Shown one piece after another: positions 36,429-46,208 of a stretch of DNA of 56,231 nucleotides; within the stretch, counting starts at the first letter, position 1; each line of letters begins with the position of its first letter. The notes beneath the pieces were generated by a model that saw only the letters and a program-made list of their open reading frames with translations, searched no databases and was not told the origin of the DNA. The DNA comes from Acetobacteraceae bacterium. GTDB taxonomy: Bacteria; Pseudomonadota; Alphaproteobacteria; Acetobacterales; Acetobacteraceae. Position numbers and translations under genes: made by a program. Where the stretch lies: positions 1 through 56,231 of the forward strand of contig PLXO01000057.1 in assembly GCA_003151425.1 (NCBI GenBank). The letters run 5' to 3'.

Positions 36429-36526
36429 CACCACCTGTCATTGCGAGGAGCGCAGCGACGAAGCAATCTCCCGCCCCAACGCAGGGGATTGCTTCGTCGC
36501 TGCGCTCCTCGCAATGACAGGTGGTG
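36429..36526. repeat. Palindromic repeat, TGTCATTGCGAGGAGCG family (copy 2), perfect 40-bp arms
   Basis: The left arm (36429-36468) and right arm (36487-36526) are perfect reverse complements over 40 bases, separated by an 18-base loop. It begins CACCACCTGTCATTGCGAGG. It sits 30 bases past the stop of the fucose-isomerase-like gene and could act as an mRNA-stabilising hairpin or terminator, though there is no T-tract. Confidence 0.88.
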
Positions 36527-36555
36527 CCGGCAATCCCAGTCAGGCCGAAAATGCT

Positions 36556-38232
36556 CTAGCCCGCGCTGCCGAGCCAATCGCCAACTGTTCCGGCGGCGAA
36601 CACGCTGATGCCCTGGGTCAGCGCCTGGGCGACAAAGGCGCGCACCACGTCGCGCAACTGCGCTGCATCGACATAGGCGACGGTGACGTGGTTGCTCTGG
36701 TGGCCCGCCATCAGGTCGTCGCGGCCGACGCCGTCGAGCACCGCGTTCATCAGCGGCCACTGGTAGGTGGTCGCGCGCCGGCGACGTTCGAACTCGGCGT
36801 CCGGCAGTTCGGCGGCGTGGCCCGTGCCAATATGCATGATCACCCTGGTGCCTTCGTAGTGCGCCCGCGCCCAGGCGAACGTTCCGGCTTTGCACTGGCC
36901 GGTGATCGTCGCACCGCCCATCGGGAAATACATCGGCGGCTGGCGGTAGCCGGTGGCCCCGGCGATGCCGCCCTTCAGATGTGCGAATGGCACCGCGCCG
37001 GAAATCTCCAGGTCCCAGTAGAACTTTCCGTCGAATTCGCTGCCCCAGCGCACGTCGTGCAGCGTGGTCTCCGCCGGCAGCCCGAGCGAGGTCAGCAGCC
37101 GCCACAGCATGGTCTGCGGAATGCCGCTGCCCATGTCGACCTCGTTGATGCACGGGATCGCCTCGTCGGGGCGGATGATGGCGCCGCCAGTCTCTGGGCC
37201 GTCGGCGTCGGGGATCGGGAAACGCTCGGCCGAGCCGATGGCGCCCTCAGCGAAGTCCGACGCGGCGCAGGAGCGTGCCAGCCCCTGCTGATACTGCACG
37301 CCGACCGCGGACAGGCCGAAGCGGCTGACGAAGCGGCCAAGCGCGATCAGCATGGCGCACTGCTCGAGCACCTGCGGGCGGGTCAGTTCGGTGGCGGGAT
37401 CGGTGCCGAAGGCGAACTTCATGCCGCGCGATTCGTACCAGCGCAGGCAGGCCTCGCGCAACTCCGCGGGAACGGCCGCCATCTCCACCAGCAGCGCCGA
37501 CTGCGACAGCGCTTCCATCGGCATGCCGATCTCGGCCAGCGCACGCTGCGGAAACACGCCATTCATCATGCCCATGCAGAAGCTGTCGAACAGACCCATG
37601 ATCTCCTTGTGGCGCAGCACATACGCGCCGACGCGCTGGCCGATCGCGCCGGCCGGCGTGCGCAGCACCGGATGGTCGGCGGTGACGGGATGCAGATAGC
37701 TCGTGTCGTGGTCGATCCGACCGGTGTCGAGCCAGGCGCGCAGCCCGTCCAGGAAGAATGCGTCGTCGAAATTTTCCGACCACAGCCGCGCGCACGGTTT
37801 GCCCAGGCTGGTCAGCGTACCGGCCAGGCACAGCATGCCGACCAGGCCGGGCCAGGTGCCGTCGAAGTTCGCAAGCAGCAGGATCTTGCCGCGGTGATGC
37901 AGCAGGCTCGCGGCCAGATGGTGCGAGTATTGCCACGCCGTCAGCAGCACGATCACCGGCGCATCGGGATCGATGCGGGCGAACAGGTCGCTGCCCTCGC
38001 GCTGGCTGCTAATGAAGCCGTGCCCCTTGTCTGCCTTCACCGGATGCGCGCGCCGGACCGCGACGCCAAATTTGTCGCCCAGCACGTCGTGCAGCATGTG
38101 CTCGAATTTCTCCTGTACCGGCCAGCATGCGACGTTGGCGGATTCGCGCAGGTCGGCATTGGTTACCAGCAGCACCTCGTTGCGGCCGACGCTGATTTGG
38201 GGTTCGGCTTGCGCAAGTTGCAGCGACAGCAT
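36556..38232 (-). CDS. L-fucose isomerase-like protein
   Basis: A 558-residue protein resembling the fucose/arabinose isomerase family, which interconvert aldoses and ketoses with Mn2+. Recognisable parts: VLLTAWQYSHHLAASLLHHR in the N-terminal domain, RVGAYVLRHKEIMGLFDSFC in the middle, and PCINEVDMGSGIPQTMLWRL, where Glu/Asp could bind metal. I could not place all metal ligands (E. coli FucI uses Glu, Asp and His), so the activity is inferred. The ATG at 38232 has GAGGG eight bases before it and is preferred over the GTG at 38241. It starts 12 bases after the kinase stop, in one operon. Confidence 0.7.
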   Translation of the reverse strand: MLSLQLAQAEPQISVGRNEVLLVTNADLRESANVACWPVQEKFEHMLHDVLGDKFGVAVRRAHPVKADKGHGFISSQREGSDLFARIDPDAPVIVLLTAWQYSHHLAASLLHHRGKILLLANFDGTWPGLVGMLCLAGTLTSLGKPCARLWSENFDDAFFLDGLRAWLDTGRIDHDTSYLHPVTADHPVLRTPAGAIGQRVGAYVLRHKEIMGLFDSFCMGMMNGVFPQRALAEIGMPMEALSQSALLVEMAAVPAELREACLRWYESRGMKFAFGTDPATELTRPQVLEQCAMLIALGRFVSRFGLSAVGVQYQQGLARSCAASDFAEGAIGSAERFPIPDADGPETGGAIIRPDEAIPCINEVDMGSGIPQTMLWRLLTSLGLPAETTLHDVRWGSEFDGKFYWDLEISGAVPFAHLKGGIAGATGYRQPPMYFPMGGATITGQCKAGTFAWARAHYEGTRVIMHIGTGHAAELPDAEFERRRRATTYQWPLMNAVLDGVGRDDLMAGHQSNHVTVAYVDAAQLRDVVRAFVAQALTQGISVFAAGTVGDWLGSAG

Positions 38233-38244
38233 GGTGATCACCCT

Positions 38245-39834
38245 CTAATTCGTTGCGTCCATCATCCGACGGTAGCGGCACCAGTCGTCATACAGCGCCA
38301 GATACACGGCGTATTTCGCATCGTGGAATGCGCGCCTGGCCGGATCGGCATGAATCGTTCCGCCGACATGCGCCATCGACGCCGTGGCCGAGGGCAGGTC
38401 GGCGAAGGCACCGCTCGCGGTGGCGGCCAGGATCGCGGCGCCGAGCGTCACCGCCTGTTCCTCGCTGCCAAGATGCAGGTCGCAGCCGGTGACGTCGGCG
38501 TGCTCGCGCAGCAGCAGCGCGTTGCGCGTGCCGCCACCGGTCATCACCACGCGCGTGATGCGATGGCCGGCTGCGTTGAGGCTGTCGATAATGTGGCGCG
38601 TGCCGTAAGCCAGTGCCTGCACGGTTGCCAGGTAGTGCCGCGCCAGCGCATCCGGCCCGTGTTCCAGCGTCAGCCCAGCGACGATGCCGCGCGCCAGCGG
38701 ATCGGCGCGCGGCGAGCGGTTGCCGTGATGGTCGGCCAGCACATGCAGATGGCGCGTCGGCTCCGACTCGCGCGCCTGCAACGCCGCCACCCAGTCGTTG
38801 GCGATCTCGTAGACGCTGCGCCCAGCCTCGGTGGCCGCCGCCTGCAATGCCGGCCAGGCGTCATGCTGGCGTAACGTCCAGTCGATCAGCGCGCCGGCCG
38901 CGCTTTGGCCACCCTCGTTGAGCCACCAGCCGGGCAGCATGGCGCCGAAATACGGCCCCCACACGCCCGGCACCATGATCGGTCGGCGGCTGACCACCAG
39001 ATGGCAGCACGAGGTTCCGCTGATGATCGCCAGGCCGCCGTCGGGCGCCGCGCCGAGCAGCGCCACGCTGCCGGAATGGGCGTCGATGATGCCGGTGGCG
39101 ACCACGGTCCCGACTTGCAAGCCGAGAGCGGTGGCGGCTTGCGGGCCAAGCCGCCCCGCGGCGGAGCCGAGCTGGCGCACCTCTGCGGGGACCAGGCGTG
39201 GCAGGTCGCCCAGACCGACGGCGTCGAGCAGGCTGGCGCTGAATCGTTGCTCATGCGCCAGGTAGTTCCACTTGCAGGTCAGCGTGCAGACGCTGGCGAC
39301 GTCGGCACCAGTGGCGCGCCACACCATGTAGTCCGCCAGGTCGAAGTAGCGCCGCACCGCGGCATGGCGTTCGGGGAAATGCCGGCGTAGCCACAGGATC
39401 TTTGGCAGTTCCATCTCGACGCTGACCTCGCCGCCGACATAGGCCAGGGCGGGATCGTGCGTGGCATTGATCTCGGCCGCCTCGACCACCGCGCGATGAT
39501 CCATCCACATGACGATGTCACGCTGCGGATCGGCGTCCTCGGCCACCGAGACGGGCGCGCCGTCCGCGCCAACGGCGACCAGCGAGCACGTCGCGTCGAA
39601 GCCGATGCCGCCGATAGACTGCGGGGACAGGCCGGCCTGGTCGATCGCGGCGCGCACCGCGGCGCCGGTCTGCGCCCAGATGTCGGTGGAGGACTGCTCG
39701 AACACGTCGGCGCGTGGGTTGAACTGGCGGATCGGACGGACGGCGAAGGCCAGCTCGGTGCCGGCACGATCGAACACCCCGGCGCGCACGCTGGCGGAGC
39801 CTACGTCCACGCCGACGAATGCCGATGCGTCCAT
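38245..39834 (-). CDS. FGGY-family pentulose-type kinase
   Basis: A 529-residue sugar kinase. The first ATPase domain shows VGVDVGSASVRAGVFD (7-22) and IGGIGFDATCSLVAVG. The VMWMDHRAVVEAAEIN stretch is typical of the yeast YDR109c/ribulokinase-like subgroup. The second domain has IISGTSCCHLVVSRRP, GPYFGAMLPGWWLNEGGQS and VVMTGGGTRNALLL (adenosine motif). ATP-dependent phosphorylation of a ketopentose such as D-ribulose is likely. It is followed by the isomerase-like gene, so the pair may act in a pentose or deoxyhexose pathway. It is divergent from the ABC importer, with an 18-bp palindrome between them. Confidence 0.87.
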   Translation of the reverse strand: MDASAFVGVDVGSASVRAGVFDRAGTELAFAVRPIRQFNPRADVFEQSSTDIWAQTGAAVRAAIDQAGLSPQSIGGIGFDATCSLVAVGADGAPVSVAEDADPQRDIVMWMDHRAVVEAAEINATHDPALAYVGGEVSVEMELPKILWLRRHFPERHAAVRRYFDLADYMVWRATGADVASVCTLTCKWNYLAHEQRFSASLLDAVGLGDLPRLVPAEVRQLGSAAGRLGPQAATALGLQVGTVVATGIIDAHSGSVALLGAAPDGGLAIISGTSCCHLVVSRRPIMVPGVWGPYFGAMLPGWWLNEGGQSAAGALIDWTLRQHDAWPALQAAATEAGRSVYEIANDWVAALQARESEPTRHLHVLADHHGNRSPRADPLARGIVAGLTLEHGPDALARHYLATVQALAYGTRHIIDSLNAAGHRITRVVMTGGGTRNALLLREHADVTGCDLHLGSEEQAVTLGAAILAATASGAFADLPSATASMAHVGGTIHADPARRAFHDAKYAVYLALYDDWCRYRRMMDATN

Positions 39835-39912
39835 GTCCGAATCCCATCTGCCGCGGGCGGGAGCTACCCCGCGGCACGGTGGACGCAAACATAGCGCCTC
39901 CGCAGGTGGTGT

Positions 39913-39930
39913 CGTTGACCTAGGTCAACG
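39913..39930. promoter_or_regulatory. 18-bp palindrome, FNR/FixK-type box candidate
   Basis: CGTTGACCTAGGTCAACG is a perfect palindrome containing the TTGA-N6-TCAA pattern of Crp/Fnr-family boxes. It is 79 bases upstream of the kinase start and 235 bases upstream of the ABC binding-protein start. A related site, ATTGACCTGGGTCAAT, lies at 51620-51635. Confidence 0.5.
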
Positions 39931-40020
39931 CCGATTTGTTCGAATGGCAGTCAATTCCAGCAGCGGAACGCCGCGCAGGTGAAGTGCAGTGGGTCAGTCT
40001 GGTCGCCACCGTTTCCCGCA

Positions 40021-40075
40021 CGTCACGACCGTCCCCGGCCGCTTGCCCCGGGGATCGCCCGGCCATCCGTCGCGG
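40021..40075. repeat. Palindromic repeat, related to GTCATGGCC family
   Basis: The stretch CGTCACGACCGTCCCCGGCC continues through CCCCGGGGATCGCCCGGCCAT and has the same ends as other members, with several changes. The bases just before it (39992-40020) resemble those at the right window edge, so the two are probably copies of one longer repeat. Confidence 0.5.
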
Positions 40076-40164
40076 CACTGTACCGCCGCGCCGATGGCCT
40101 CGGCGTGGCAAAGCCGCCGCCAACCAAGGCTGACCCATACCACACAAGGCAAAGGATCGGATCG

Positions 40165-41754
40165 GTGATCACACTCACACGCCGCGACAGCATGGCGCTG
40201 GCTCTCAACCTGGGGATTGCCGCGGCCGCTGCCGGCGCATCCGCCCAGCCGACCCGCAATGTGCTGGTCGGCGGCTTCGACGTGGGTCCGGGCGGCTATC
40301 CGAACAACTTCAACCCGCTCGCCGCCACTGCCGGCTTCCAGTGGCTCAACCTGTACTACGACACGCTGGTGCTTTACGACGGCAAGCTGGAGACGATCCA
40401 GGGCTCGCTGGCACAACGCGTCGAAGCCAAACCCGACAAGACGGCGTACACGTTCCACCTTGTGCCGGACGTGAAATGGCATGACGGCCAGCCGTTCACC
40501 TCCGCCGATGTCGCCTTCACCATCGAGCTGGCGAAGGACCCGCGCTCCGGCTCGATCTTCAATTCGCGCCTGGGCGACATTGCCCGCGTCGGCACGCCTG
40601 ATCCGATGACCGCGGTGTTCGAACTGAGCAAGTCCAACGGCGCGCTGCTGGACATCATCACCAAGCTGATGATGCTGCCGAAACATGCGCTGGAGCCGTT
40701 GCCGCGCGACGGGCTGGACCGCAACCCGTGGTGGGTGAAGACGCCAATCGGCACCGGGCCGTTCAGTTTCGTGCGCTACGAGACCGACCAGTTCGTCGAG
40801 CTGAAGGCCAACCCCGCGTATCGCAAGGGAAGGCCGAAGCTGGACGGGGTGATCAACCGCTATTTCAAGAACTCGTCGAACGCGGTCGACGCGCTGCGTG
40901 CCGGCGAAATCCAGTTCAGCTATGTCGAGGCCGACGAGGCGCGCAGCTTCCAGGGCAACCGGGCATTCCACGTCATCCCCGGCAATTCCTGGGTGATGAA
41001 CTACATCGGTTTCAATCACGCCACCACGCTGTGGGAAGACGTGCAGGTGCGCCGCGCGCTGATGCAGGCGATCAACCGCCAGGCGCTGGTCACCTCGATC
41101 CTGAAGGGCGCGGCGGAGCTGGCCAACTCGGTCTACATCGCCGGCAACGTCACGCCGAAGGATCTCGATCCGTACCCGTATGATCCGGCCAAGGCGCGGC
41201 AATTGCTGCAGGACGCCGGGTGGGAGAAGATCAACGGCAGCAAGCCGCTGGCGTGGCTGACCTACTACAACACGCCGCTGGTGGAGAACCTGATGGCGGC
41301 GATGCAGGCGATGCTGGCGGCGGTGGGTATCCATGTCGTGCCGCGGGCGGTGGACGTCGCCACCTATAACGGCATCGTCTACAATCGACAGCCGGACCTG
41401 GCGCAATATCCGCTGGTCTATGCCGGCGCGCAGAACGGGCCGGAACCGGGGGCGGTCAATTTGTACATCAACGAAAGCCAGATCCCGCCCAATGGCGCCA
41501 ACATCATGCGCATCCGCGACGCGGCGCTGAATGGTGCCCTCGGCGCGGCGCTCGGCGAGCCCGACGACACCAAGCGGATCACCCGCTTCCAGGACGTGGC
41601 GCGCGTGTTCAACCGCGATCTGCCGTGGGCGCCGCTGTGGGTGGGCACCCGTTACGGCATCATCGCGTCGAACGTCGCCAACTTCGTCTGGACGCCCGCG
41701 CCGTCGGGTGGCGGCTACGACCAGCAGGCCGAGTCCTGGGCGTTCATTGCGTGA
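40165..41754 (+). CDS. ABC transporter substrate-binding protein, family 5 (oligopeptide/oligosaccharide type)
   Basis: A 529-residue periplasmic binding protein. The GTG at 40165 gives a Tat-like signal (LTRRDSMALALNLGIAAAAAG, cleaved near ASA-Q); AAAGGA is its ribosome site. Family motifs: NVLVGGFDVGPGGYPNNFNP, LAQRVEAKPDKTAYTFHLVP, WHDGQPFTSADVAFTIELAK, VRRALMQAINRQALVTSILK and AKARQLLQDAGWEK. It opens a complete Dpp/Opp-type operon. Because it faces a sugar kinase and isomerase, an oligosaccharide ligand is as likely as a peptide. The 188-base gap after it holds C-rich/G-rich palindromic sequence. Confidence 0.92.
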   Translation: MITLTRRDSMALALNLGIAAAAAGASAQPTRNVLVGGFDVGPGGYPNNFNPLAATAGFQWLNLYYDTLVLYDGKLETIQGSLAQRVEAKPDKTAYTFHLVPDVKWHDGQPFTSADVAFTIELAKDPRSGSIFNSRLGDIARVGTPDPMTAVFELSKSNGALLDIITKLMMLPKHALEPLPRDGLDRNPWWVKTPIGTGPFSFVRYETDQFVELKANPAYRKGRPKLDGVINRYFKNSSNAVDALRAGEIQFSYVEADEARSFQGNRAFHVIPGNSWVMNYIGFNHATTLWEDVQVRRALMQAINRQALVTSILKGAAELANSVYIAGNVTPKDLDPYPYDPAKARQLLQDAGWEKINGSKPLAWLTYYNTPLVENLMAAMQAMLAAVGIHVVPRAVDVATYNGIVYNRQPDLAQYPLVYAGAQNGPEPGAVNLYINESQIPPNGANIMRIRDAALNGALGAALGEPDDTKRITRFQDVARVFNRDLPWAPLWVGTRYGIIASNVANFVWTPAPSGGGYDQQAESWAFIA

Positions 41755-41942
41755 ACCGGGACTGCACGGCTGGGTCTGGGGATAAGGGGGCGGCTGGCGG
41801 TGACTTCTCCCCCTCCCGTTGTGGGAGGTGGGTGGGGGGAGGGGTGCCAACGGCAAGAGGTTGCAGTTTGACCCGCGCGCCGACCCCTCCCCGCATCCCC
41901 CTCCCTCAAGGGGAGGGGAAGATTCATTCCATACCCTGAACT

Positions 41943-42902
41943 GTGCCGTATTTCATCGCCCGCCGCGTTGCCGCCGCCTGCCTGATGCTGATCGCGCTCA
42001 GCGTGCTGATGTTCGGTCTGCTGCGGCTGACGCCGGGCGATCCCATCGCGGCCTACATCGATCCCACGGTGCCGATGAGCGAGGCGGACGTGGCGGCGCT
42101 GCGGCATCGGCTGGGTCTCGATCGATCGTTGCCGGTGCAGTATGTCGCCTGGGCCGAGGCGGCGGTGCACGGCGATCTCGGCTATTCCACCCAGCATGAA
42201 CGGGCGCCGGTGCGCGCGCTGATCGCCGAACGCGCCGGCCCGACATTGTTGCTGATGGGCACCGGTCTGCTGCTGGCGACGGTGGGCGGCATGCTGTTCG
42301 GCATCATCAGCGCGGTACGGGCCAACAGCGCGCTCGACATCGCGCTGGCCAGCCTGTCGGCACTTGGCATTTCTGCGCCGGCCTTTCTGGTCGCGTTGAT
42401 TTTCCTGTTCGTGTTTGCCGTGCGCCTAGGCTGGGCGCCGGCCGGCGGCCTCGCCACCCCGGGCGTGCCGGTCACCGCCGGCGACGTGCTGGCACACCTT
42501 GTGCTGCCCGCCGCGGTCTTCGGCATCACCCAGATGACAATGACTCTGCGCTTCATGCGCGGGGCGCTGCTGGAAGCGCTTGGCCAGGACTATGTCCGCA
42601 CCGCCCGCGCCAAGGGCGTGGCGGAGTTCTCCGTGATCGTCAAACACGCGTTGCGCAATGCCTTGCTGCCGGTGGTGACGCTGGTCGGTGCCAATCTCGG
42701 CGCCGCGGTGGGCGGAGCGATCTTTATCGAGAGCGTGTTCAACTGGCCGGGCATGGGCCTGCTGCTGGTGAACGCGGTCGAGGCGCGGGACTACCCGCTG
42801 ATCATGGGCGCCGCGCTCGTGATCGGCGCGTTCGTGCTGATCATCAACCTGTTGACCGACCTGCTGTATGCCGCGATCGATCCGCGTATCGCCCTGCGAT
42901 GA
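41943..42902 (+). CDS. ABC transporter permease, DppB type
   Basis: A 319-residue inner-membrane permease with about six helices. It starts with GTG at 41943, [20 protein letters not shown], and has the [15 protein letters not shown] motif, [20 protein letters not shown], and the EAA loop ([15 protein letters not shown], then [15 protein letters not shown]), all standard in DppB/OppB. It pairs with the DppC-type gene ten bases downstream. No clear ribosome site is seen, so translation may depend on the weak GTG context. Confidence 0.92.
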   Translation: MPYFIARRVAAACLMLIALSVLMFGLLRLTPGDPIAAYIDPTVPMSEADVAALRHRLGLDRSLPVQYVAWAEAAVHGDLGYSTQHERAPVRALIAERAGPTLLLMGTGLLLATVGGMLFGIISAVRANSALDIALASLSALGISAPAFLVALIFLFVFAVRLGWAPAGGLATPGVPVTAGDVLAHLVLPAAVFGITQMTMTLRFMRGALLEALGQDYVRTARAKGVAEFSVIVKHALRNALLPVVTLVGANLGAAVGGAIFIESVFNWPGMGLLLVNAVEARDYPLIMGAALVIGAFVLIINLLTDLLYAAIDPRIALR

Positions 42903-42912
42903 GCGCGCCGCA

Positions 42913-43833
42913 ATGAACCCCGCTGGGACAGGGCACTCCACATCGCGCCCGGAACGGTACACCACATGGCGCACCACATGGCGCGCCCATCCGCTGGCGC
43001 AGGCCGCCGGCCGCTTCGCCGGCAATCCCCTGCCGATGGCGGGGCTGATCCTGCTATCAGCGATCCTGCTGGCGGTGATCTTCTATGGCATGTTGCTCGG
43101 CGTCGATCCGAACGCCATCGATCTGACGGCGCTGAATGCGCCGCCGGATCGGACGCACTGGCTAGGCACCGACGGCGTCGGCCGCGACGTGCTGGCGCGC
43201 ATGCTGGAGGGCGGCCGCATCTCGCTCATCGTCGCCGGCAGCGCCGTCTGCGTTTCCATGCTGATCGGCTTCCTGGTCGGCGCGGTGGCGGCGCTCGGCG
43301 GGGCGCTGGCGAATGCCTGCGCAATGCGCATGACCGATCTGGCGATGACCTTGCCGCCGGTCGTGCTGCTGCTGGTGCTGGCCTCGATCGCCGGGCAGGG
43401 CATCGCGCCGACCATCCTGGTGATTTCGCTGCTGTCCTGGCCGGTGCTGGCAAGACTGGTCCGCGCGCGGCTGCTGGAGCTGCGCGAACGCGAGTTCGTC
43501 ATCGCCGCGCGTGGCATGGGTGGCGGCACCTGGTACCTCATGACCCGGCATGCGTTGCCGAACTGTATCGACATCCTGATCGTCTTCGCAACGCTGCAGC
43601 TCGCCCAGGCGATCCTGGCCGAGGCCGGCCTGTCGTTCCTCGGCATGGGCATTCCGCCACCGGCGGCCAGTTGGGGCAACATGCTGAACGCCGCGCGCTC
43701 GACGGTCGTGCTGGAGCACTACCCCTGGCAGTGGCTGGCGCCCGGCATCGCCCTGCTGCTGACCGAGCTGGCCATCAATTTCGTCGGCGACGGCCTGAGC
43801 GCCGCCCTTAATCCCCGCTCCGAGCTCGGCTGA
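42913..43833 (+). CDS. ABC transporter permease, DppC type
   Basis: A 306-residue inner-membrane permease, partner of the preceding one. Motifs: [40 protein letters not shown], a [15 protein letters not shown] helix and the EAA loop [20 protein letters not shown], followed by [14 protein letters not shown] and [20 protein letters not shown]. The N-terminal 25 residues include a perfect 12-bp tandem duplication (42961-42984) that repeats TTWR. After its stop, 305 bases with a large palindrome separate it from the ATPase genes. Confidence 0.92.
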   Translation: MNPAGTGHSTSRPERYTTWRTTWRAHPLAQAAGRFAGNPLPMAGLILLSAILLAVIFYGMLLGVDPNAIDLTALNAPPDRTHWLGTDGVGRDVLARMLEGGRISLIVAGSAVCVSMLIGFLVGAVAALGGALANACAMRMTDLAMTLPPVVLLLVLASIAGQGIAPTILVISLLSWPVLARLVRARLLELREREFVIAARGMGGGTWYLMTRHALPNCIDILIVFATLQLAQAILAEAGLSFLGMGIPPPAASWGNMLNAARSTVVLEHYPWQWLAPGIALLLTELAINFVGDGLSAALNPRSELG

Positions 43834-43858
43834 TACGAGCGGCAAATGCATCGGCGCA

Positions 43859-44114
43859 GCAAGCAAGGCCAAGGGGCGCTGCCCCTTGGATCCCCGCTAA
43901 GGGCAGAGCCCTTAGAACCCGCCCGTTGGTTGTGGCGCGGGAGGGGGAACCGAGCTGCGCTTGGCCGGCGTCTCGACTCCGGCGATCGCCGGAGTCGAGA
44001 CGCCGGCCAAGCGCAGCTCGGTTCCCCCTCCCGCGCCACAACCAAAATGGATGGATTCCAAAGGCTCCGCCTTTGGTGGGGGTCCAGGGGGCAAAGCCCC
44101 TTGGCCTTGCTTGC
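43859..44114. repeat. Mirrored hairpin array around a perfect 120-bp palindrome
   Basis: At the centre, 43926-43985 is the exact reverse complement of 43986-44045, with no spacer and no mismatch over 60 bases per arm (centre GCGAT|CGC). Outside, the left flank (43859-43921) carries two small hairpins (CCAAGGGGC-GCT-GCCCCTTGG and TAAGGGC-AGA-GCCCTTA). The right flank (44047-44114) carries their mirrored relatives (CCAAAGGC-TCC-GCCTTTGG and CCAGGGGGC-AAA-GCCCCTTGG). The two flanks are imperfect inverted copies of each other and share GCAAGCAAGGCCAAGGGGC at their outer ends. The element separates permease from ATPase genes. Confidence 0.95.
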
Positions 44115-44138
44115 CGGGTCATCGCACGGGCCGTTCGC

Positions 44139-45134
44139 ATGAGCGCGCTGTTGGACATCACGGCGCTGCGCACCGAGTTCGCCACGCGCGCCGGCCCGGT
44201 GCTGCCGGTGAACGGCGTCAGCCTGTCGGTGCAGGTGGGCGAGACGCTGGCGCTGGTCGGCGAATCCGGCTGCGGCAAGTCGGTTACCGCGCTGTCGATC
44301 CTGCGGTTGCTGCCGCGGCGGATCGGGCGCATCACCGGCGGCAGCATCCGGCTGCAAGGCGTCGAGGGCGATTTGATTACGCTGCCGAAGGCGCAGATGC
44401 GTCACGTGCGCGGCGGCGCCGTCGGCATGATCTTCCAGGAACCGGCGACCTGCCTCAATCCGCTGCTGACCGTGGGAGAGCAGGTCGCCGAGCCGCTGCG
44501 CATCCATCGCCGCCTGTCGCACGGCGCGGCGGCGCGTGAGGCGGTTGGGACGCTCGCCAGCGTCGGCCTGCCGGGCGATGACCATCAGGCGGGTCGTTAT
44601 GCGCACGAACTGTCCGGCGGGATGCGGCAACGGGCGATGATCGCGGTCGCCCTGGCGTGCCGTCCGCGGCTGCTGATCGCCGACGAACCGACCACCGCGT
44701 TGGATGTTACGATCCAGGCACAGATCATCGAGCTGTTGCGCACGCTGCAACGCGAACTCGGCATGGGCATGCTGTTCATCACGCATAATTTCGCGCTGGT
44801 GGCCGATCTGGCGCATCGCATGGCGGTGATGTACGCCGGCCGCATCGTCGAACACGGGCCGGTCGCCGAGGTGTTTGCGCGACCGCGGCATCCCTACACG
44901 CACGGCCTGCTCGCCTGCATGCCGCGGCTCGGCCAGGCGCATCGGCTGCGCGCCGGCAACCAGATGCTGCCGACCATTGCCGGCACGGTGCCGCAGCTTG
45001 GGGCGCTGCCCGTCGGATGCAGTTTTGCGCCGCGCTGCGCACTGGTGACGGAGGCGTGCCGGCAAGCCACGCCGCCGCTGGTCGAGGTGTCCGCGGAGCA
45101 CGCGGTGCGCTGCCTGCGATGGATCGAGCTATGA
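44139..45134 (+). CDS. ABC transporter ATP-binding protein, DppD type
   Basis: A 331-residue cytoplasmic ATPase. Walker [21 protein letters not shown]-loop [20 protein letters not shown], signature [17 protein letters not shown], Walker [21 protein letters not shown] and the His switch [20 protein letters not shown] are all present, and the C-terminal oligopeptide-type domain has [12 protein letters not shown] and CSFAPRCA. The ATG at 44139 is the standard family start; an open frame runs upstream through the palindrome but is not family-like. It overlaps the DppF-type gene by ATGA. Confidence 0.93.
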   Translation: MSALLDITALRTEFATRAGPVLPVNGVSLSVQVGETLALVGESGCGKSVTALSILRLLPRRIGRITGGSIRLQGVEGDLITLPKAQMRHVRGGAVGMIFQEPATCLNPLLTVGEQVAEPLRIHRRLSHGAAAREAVGTLASVGLPGDDHQAGRYAHELSGGMRQRAMIAVALACRPRLLIADEPTTALDVTIQAQIIELLRTLQRELGMGMLFITHNFALVADLAHRMAVMYAGRIVEHGPVAEVFARPRHPYTHGLLACMPRLGQAHRLRAGNQMLPTIAGTVPQLGALPVGCSFAPRCALVTEACRQATPPLVEVSAEHAVRCLRWIEL

Positions 45135-46126
45135 GTGGGACGCTGCCCGCGGTGGACCGAGCCATGCGCGCGCCGCTGCTGCAGGTGCGTAGCCTGACCA
45201 AGCATTTCGGCAGTGCCGGCGTGTTCGGGCGCGGTCGCGTGGTGCATGCGGTGGAGGACGTGTCGCTCGATGTGGCGCGCGGCGAGGTGGTTGGCCTGGT
45301 CGGTGAATCGGGCAGCGGCAAGACCACCATTGCCCGCTGTGCGCTGCGCCTGACCGAGCCGACCGCGGGCGAAATTCGTTTCGATGGGACCGATCTACGC
45401 GGGCTGCCCCGCCAGGCACTGAAGCGACTGCGCCAACGCATGCAATACGTCTTCCAGGATCCGTTCGGCAGCCTGTCACCGCGCATGACGGTGGCGGGGA
45501 TCCTGACCGAGGGCCTGGTCATCCAGGGCATCGGTTCGCGTGCCGAACGGTATGACCGCGCGGCGCGGGCACTGGAAGCGGTGGAGCTGCCAGCCGACTC
45601 GCTGGCGCGCTATCCGCACCAGTTCTCCGGCGGCCAGCGGCAGCGCCTGGGCATCGCGCGGGCGCTGGTGCTGCAGCCGGATTTCCTGGTGGCCGACGAA
45701 CCGGTCTCGGCGCTGGATGTATCGATCCAGGCGCAGATCATCAATCTGCTGCGCGGCCTGCAGCAGCGCATGGGGCTGACCATGCTGTTCATCAGCCACG
45801 ATCTTGCGGTGGTGGAATATCTGTGCGACCGCGTCGTGGTGCTGTATCTCGGCCGCATTATGGAGGTGGCGCCGACCGCGAGGCTGTACGAGGCGCCACA
45901 ACACCCCTACACCAAGGCGCTGATGGCCGCGGTGCCGGTGCCCGATCCGGGCGCGCCGCACCGCGCCGCGTTGCTGCGCGGCGACATCCCCAGCCCGGCC
46001 AACCCGCCCGCCGGCTGCGTGCTGCACACACGCTGCCCGCTCGCCACCGCGGAGTGTCAGCGCACCGTCCCGCAGTTGCGTGAGGTGGCGCCGGGGCACT
46101 TCAAGGCCTGCTGGCGCGACGCCTAG
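45131..46126 (+). CDS. ABC transporter ATP-binding protein, DppF type
   Basis: A 331-residue ATPase partner. Motifs: LVGESGSGKTTIARCALRL, YVFQDPFGSLSPRMTVAGIL, HQFSGGQRQRLGIARALVLQ, FLVADEPVSALDVSIQAQII and FISHDLAVVEYLCDRVVVLY; the C-terminal part has HPYTKALMAAVPVPDPGAPH and a cysteine-containing end, GCVLHTRCPLATAECQRTVP. It closes the five-gene importer operon and overlaps the previous gene by four bases. Confidence 0.94.
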   Translation: MSGTLPAVDRAMRAPLLQVRSLTKHFGSAGVFGRGRVVHAVEDVSLDVARGEVVGLVGESGSGKTTIARCALRLTEPTAGEIRFDGTDLRGLPRQALKRLRQRMQYVFQDPFGSLSPRMTVAGILTEGLVIQGIGSRAERYDRAARALEAVELPADSLARYPHQFSGGQRQRLGIARALVLQPDFLVADEPVSALDVSIQAQIINLLRGLQQRMGLTMLFISHDLAVVEYLCDRVVVLYLGRIMEVAPTARLYEAPQHPYTKALMAAVPVPDPGAPHRAALLRGDIPSPANPPAGCVLHTRCPLATAECQRTVPQLREVAPGHFKACWRDA

Positions 46127-46141
46127 ACCGCTTTCATCGTG

Positions 46142-46205
46142 ACCGGCATCGTTGCAGCGGCCCTACATCACGCACCGGCATCGTTGCGCCGGCCGTACAT
46201 CACGC
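46142..46205. repeat. 32-bp tandem duplication
   Basis: Two adjacent 32-base units (46142-46173 and 46174-46205) begin ACCGGCATCGTTGC and end TACATCACGC, differing at three bases. It is followed at once by the palindromic repeat at 46209-46310. Confidence 0.85.
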
Positions 46206-46208
46206 AAC

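Noticed and set aside
36391..38874. An 827-codon plus-strand frame across the isomerase and kinase genes
   Set aside because: It overlaps two recognised enzymes on the other strand and starts inside a palindromic repeat; composition artefact.
43926..44138. An N-terminal extension of the DppD-type ATPase running through the palindrome
   Set aside because: The extra residues are encoded by the palindrome and unlike any family member; the ATG at 44139 gives the standard start.
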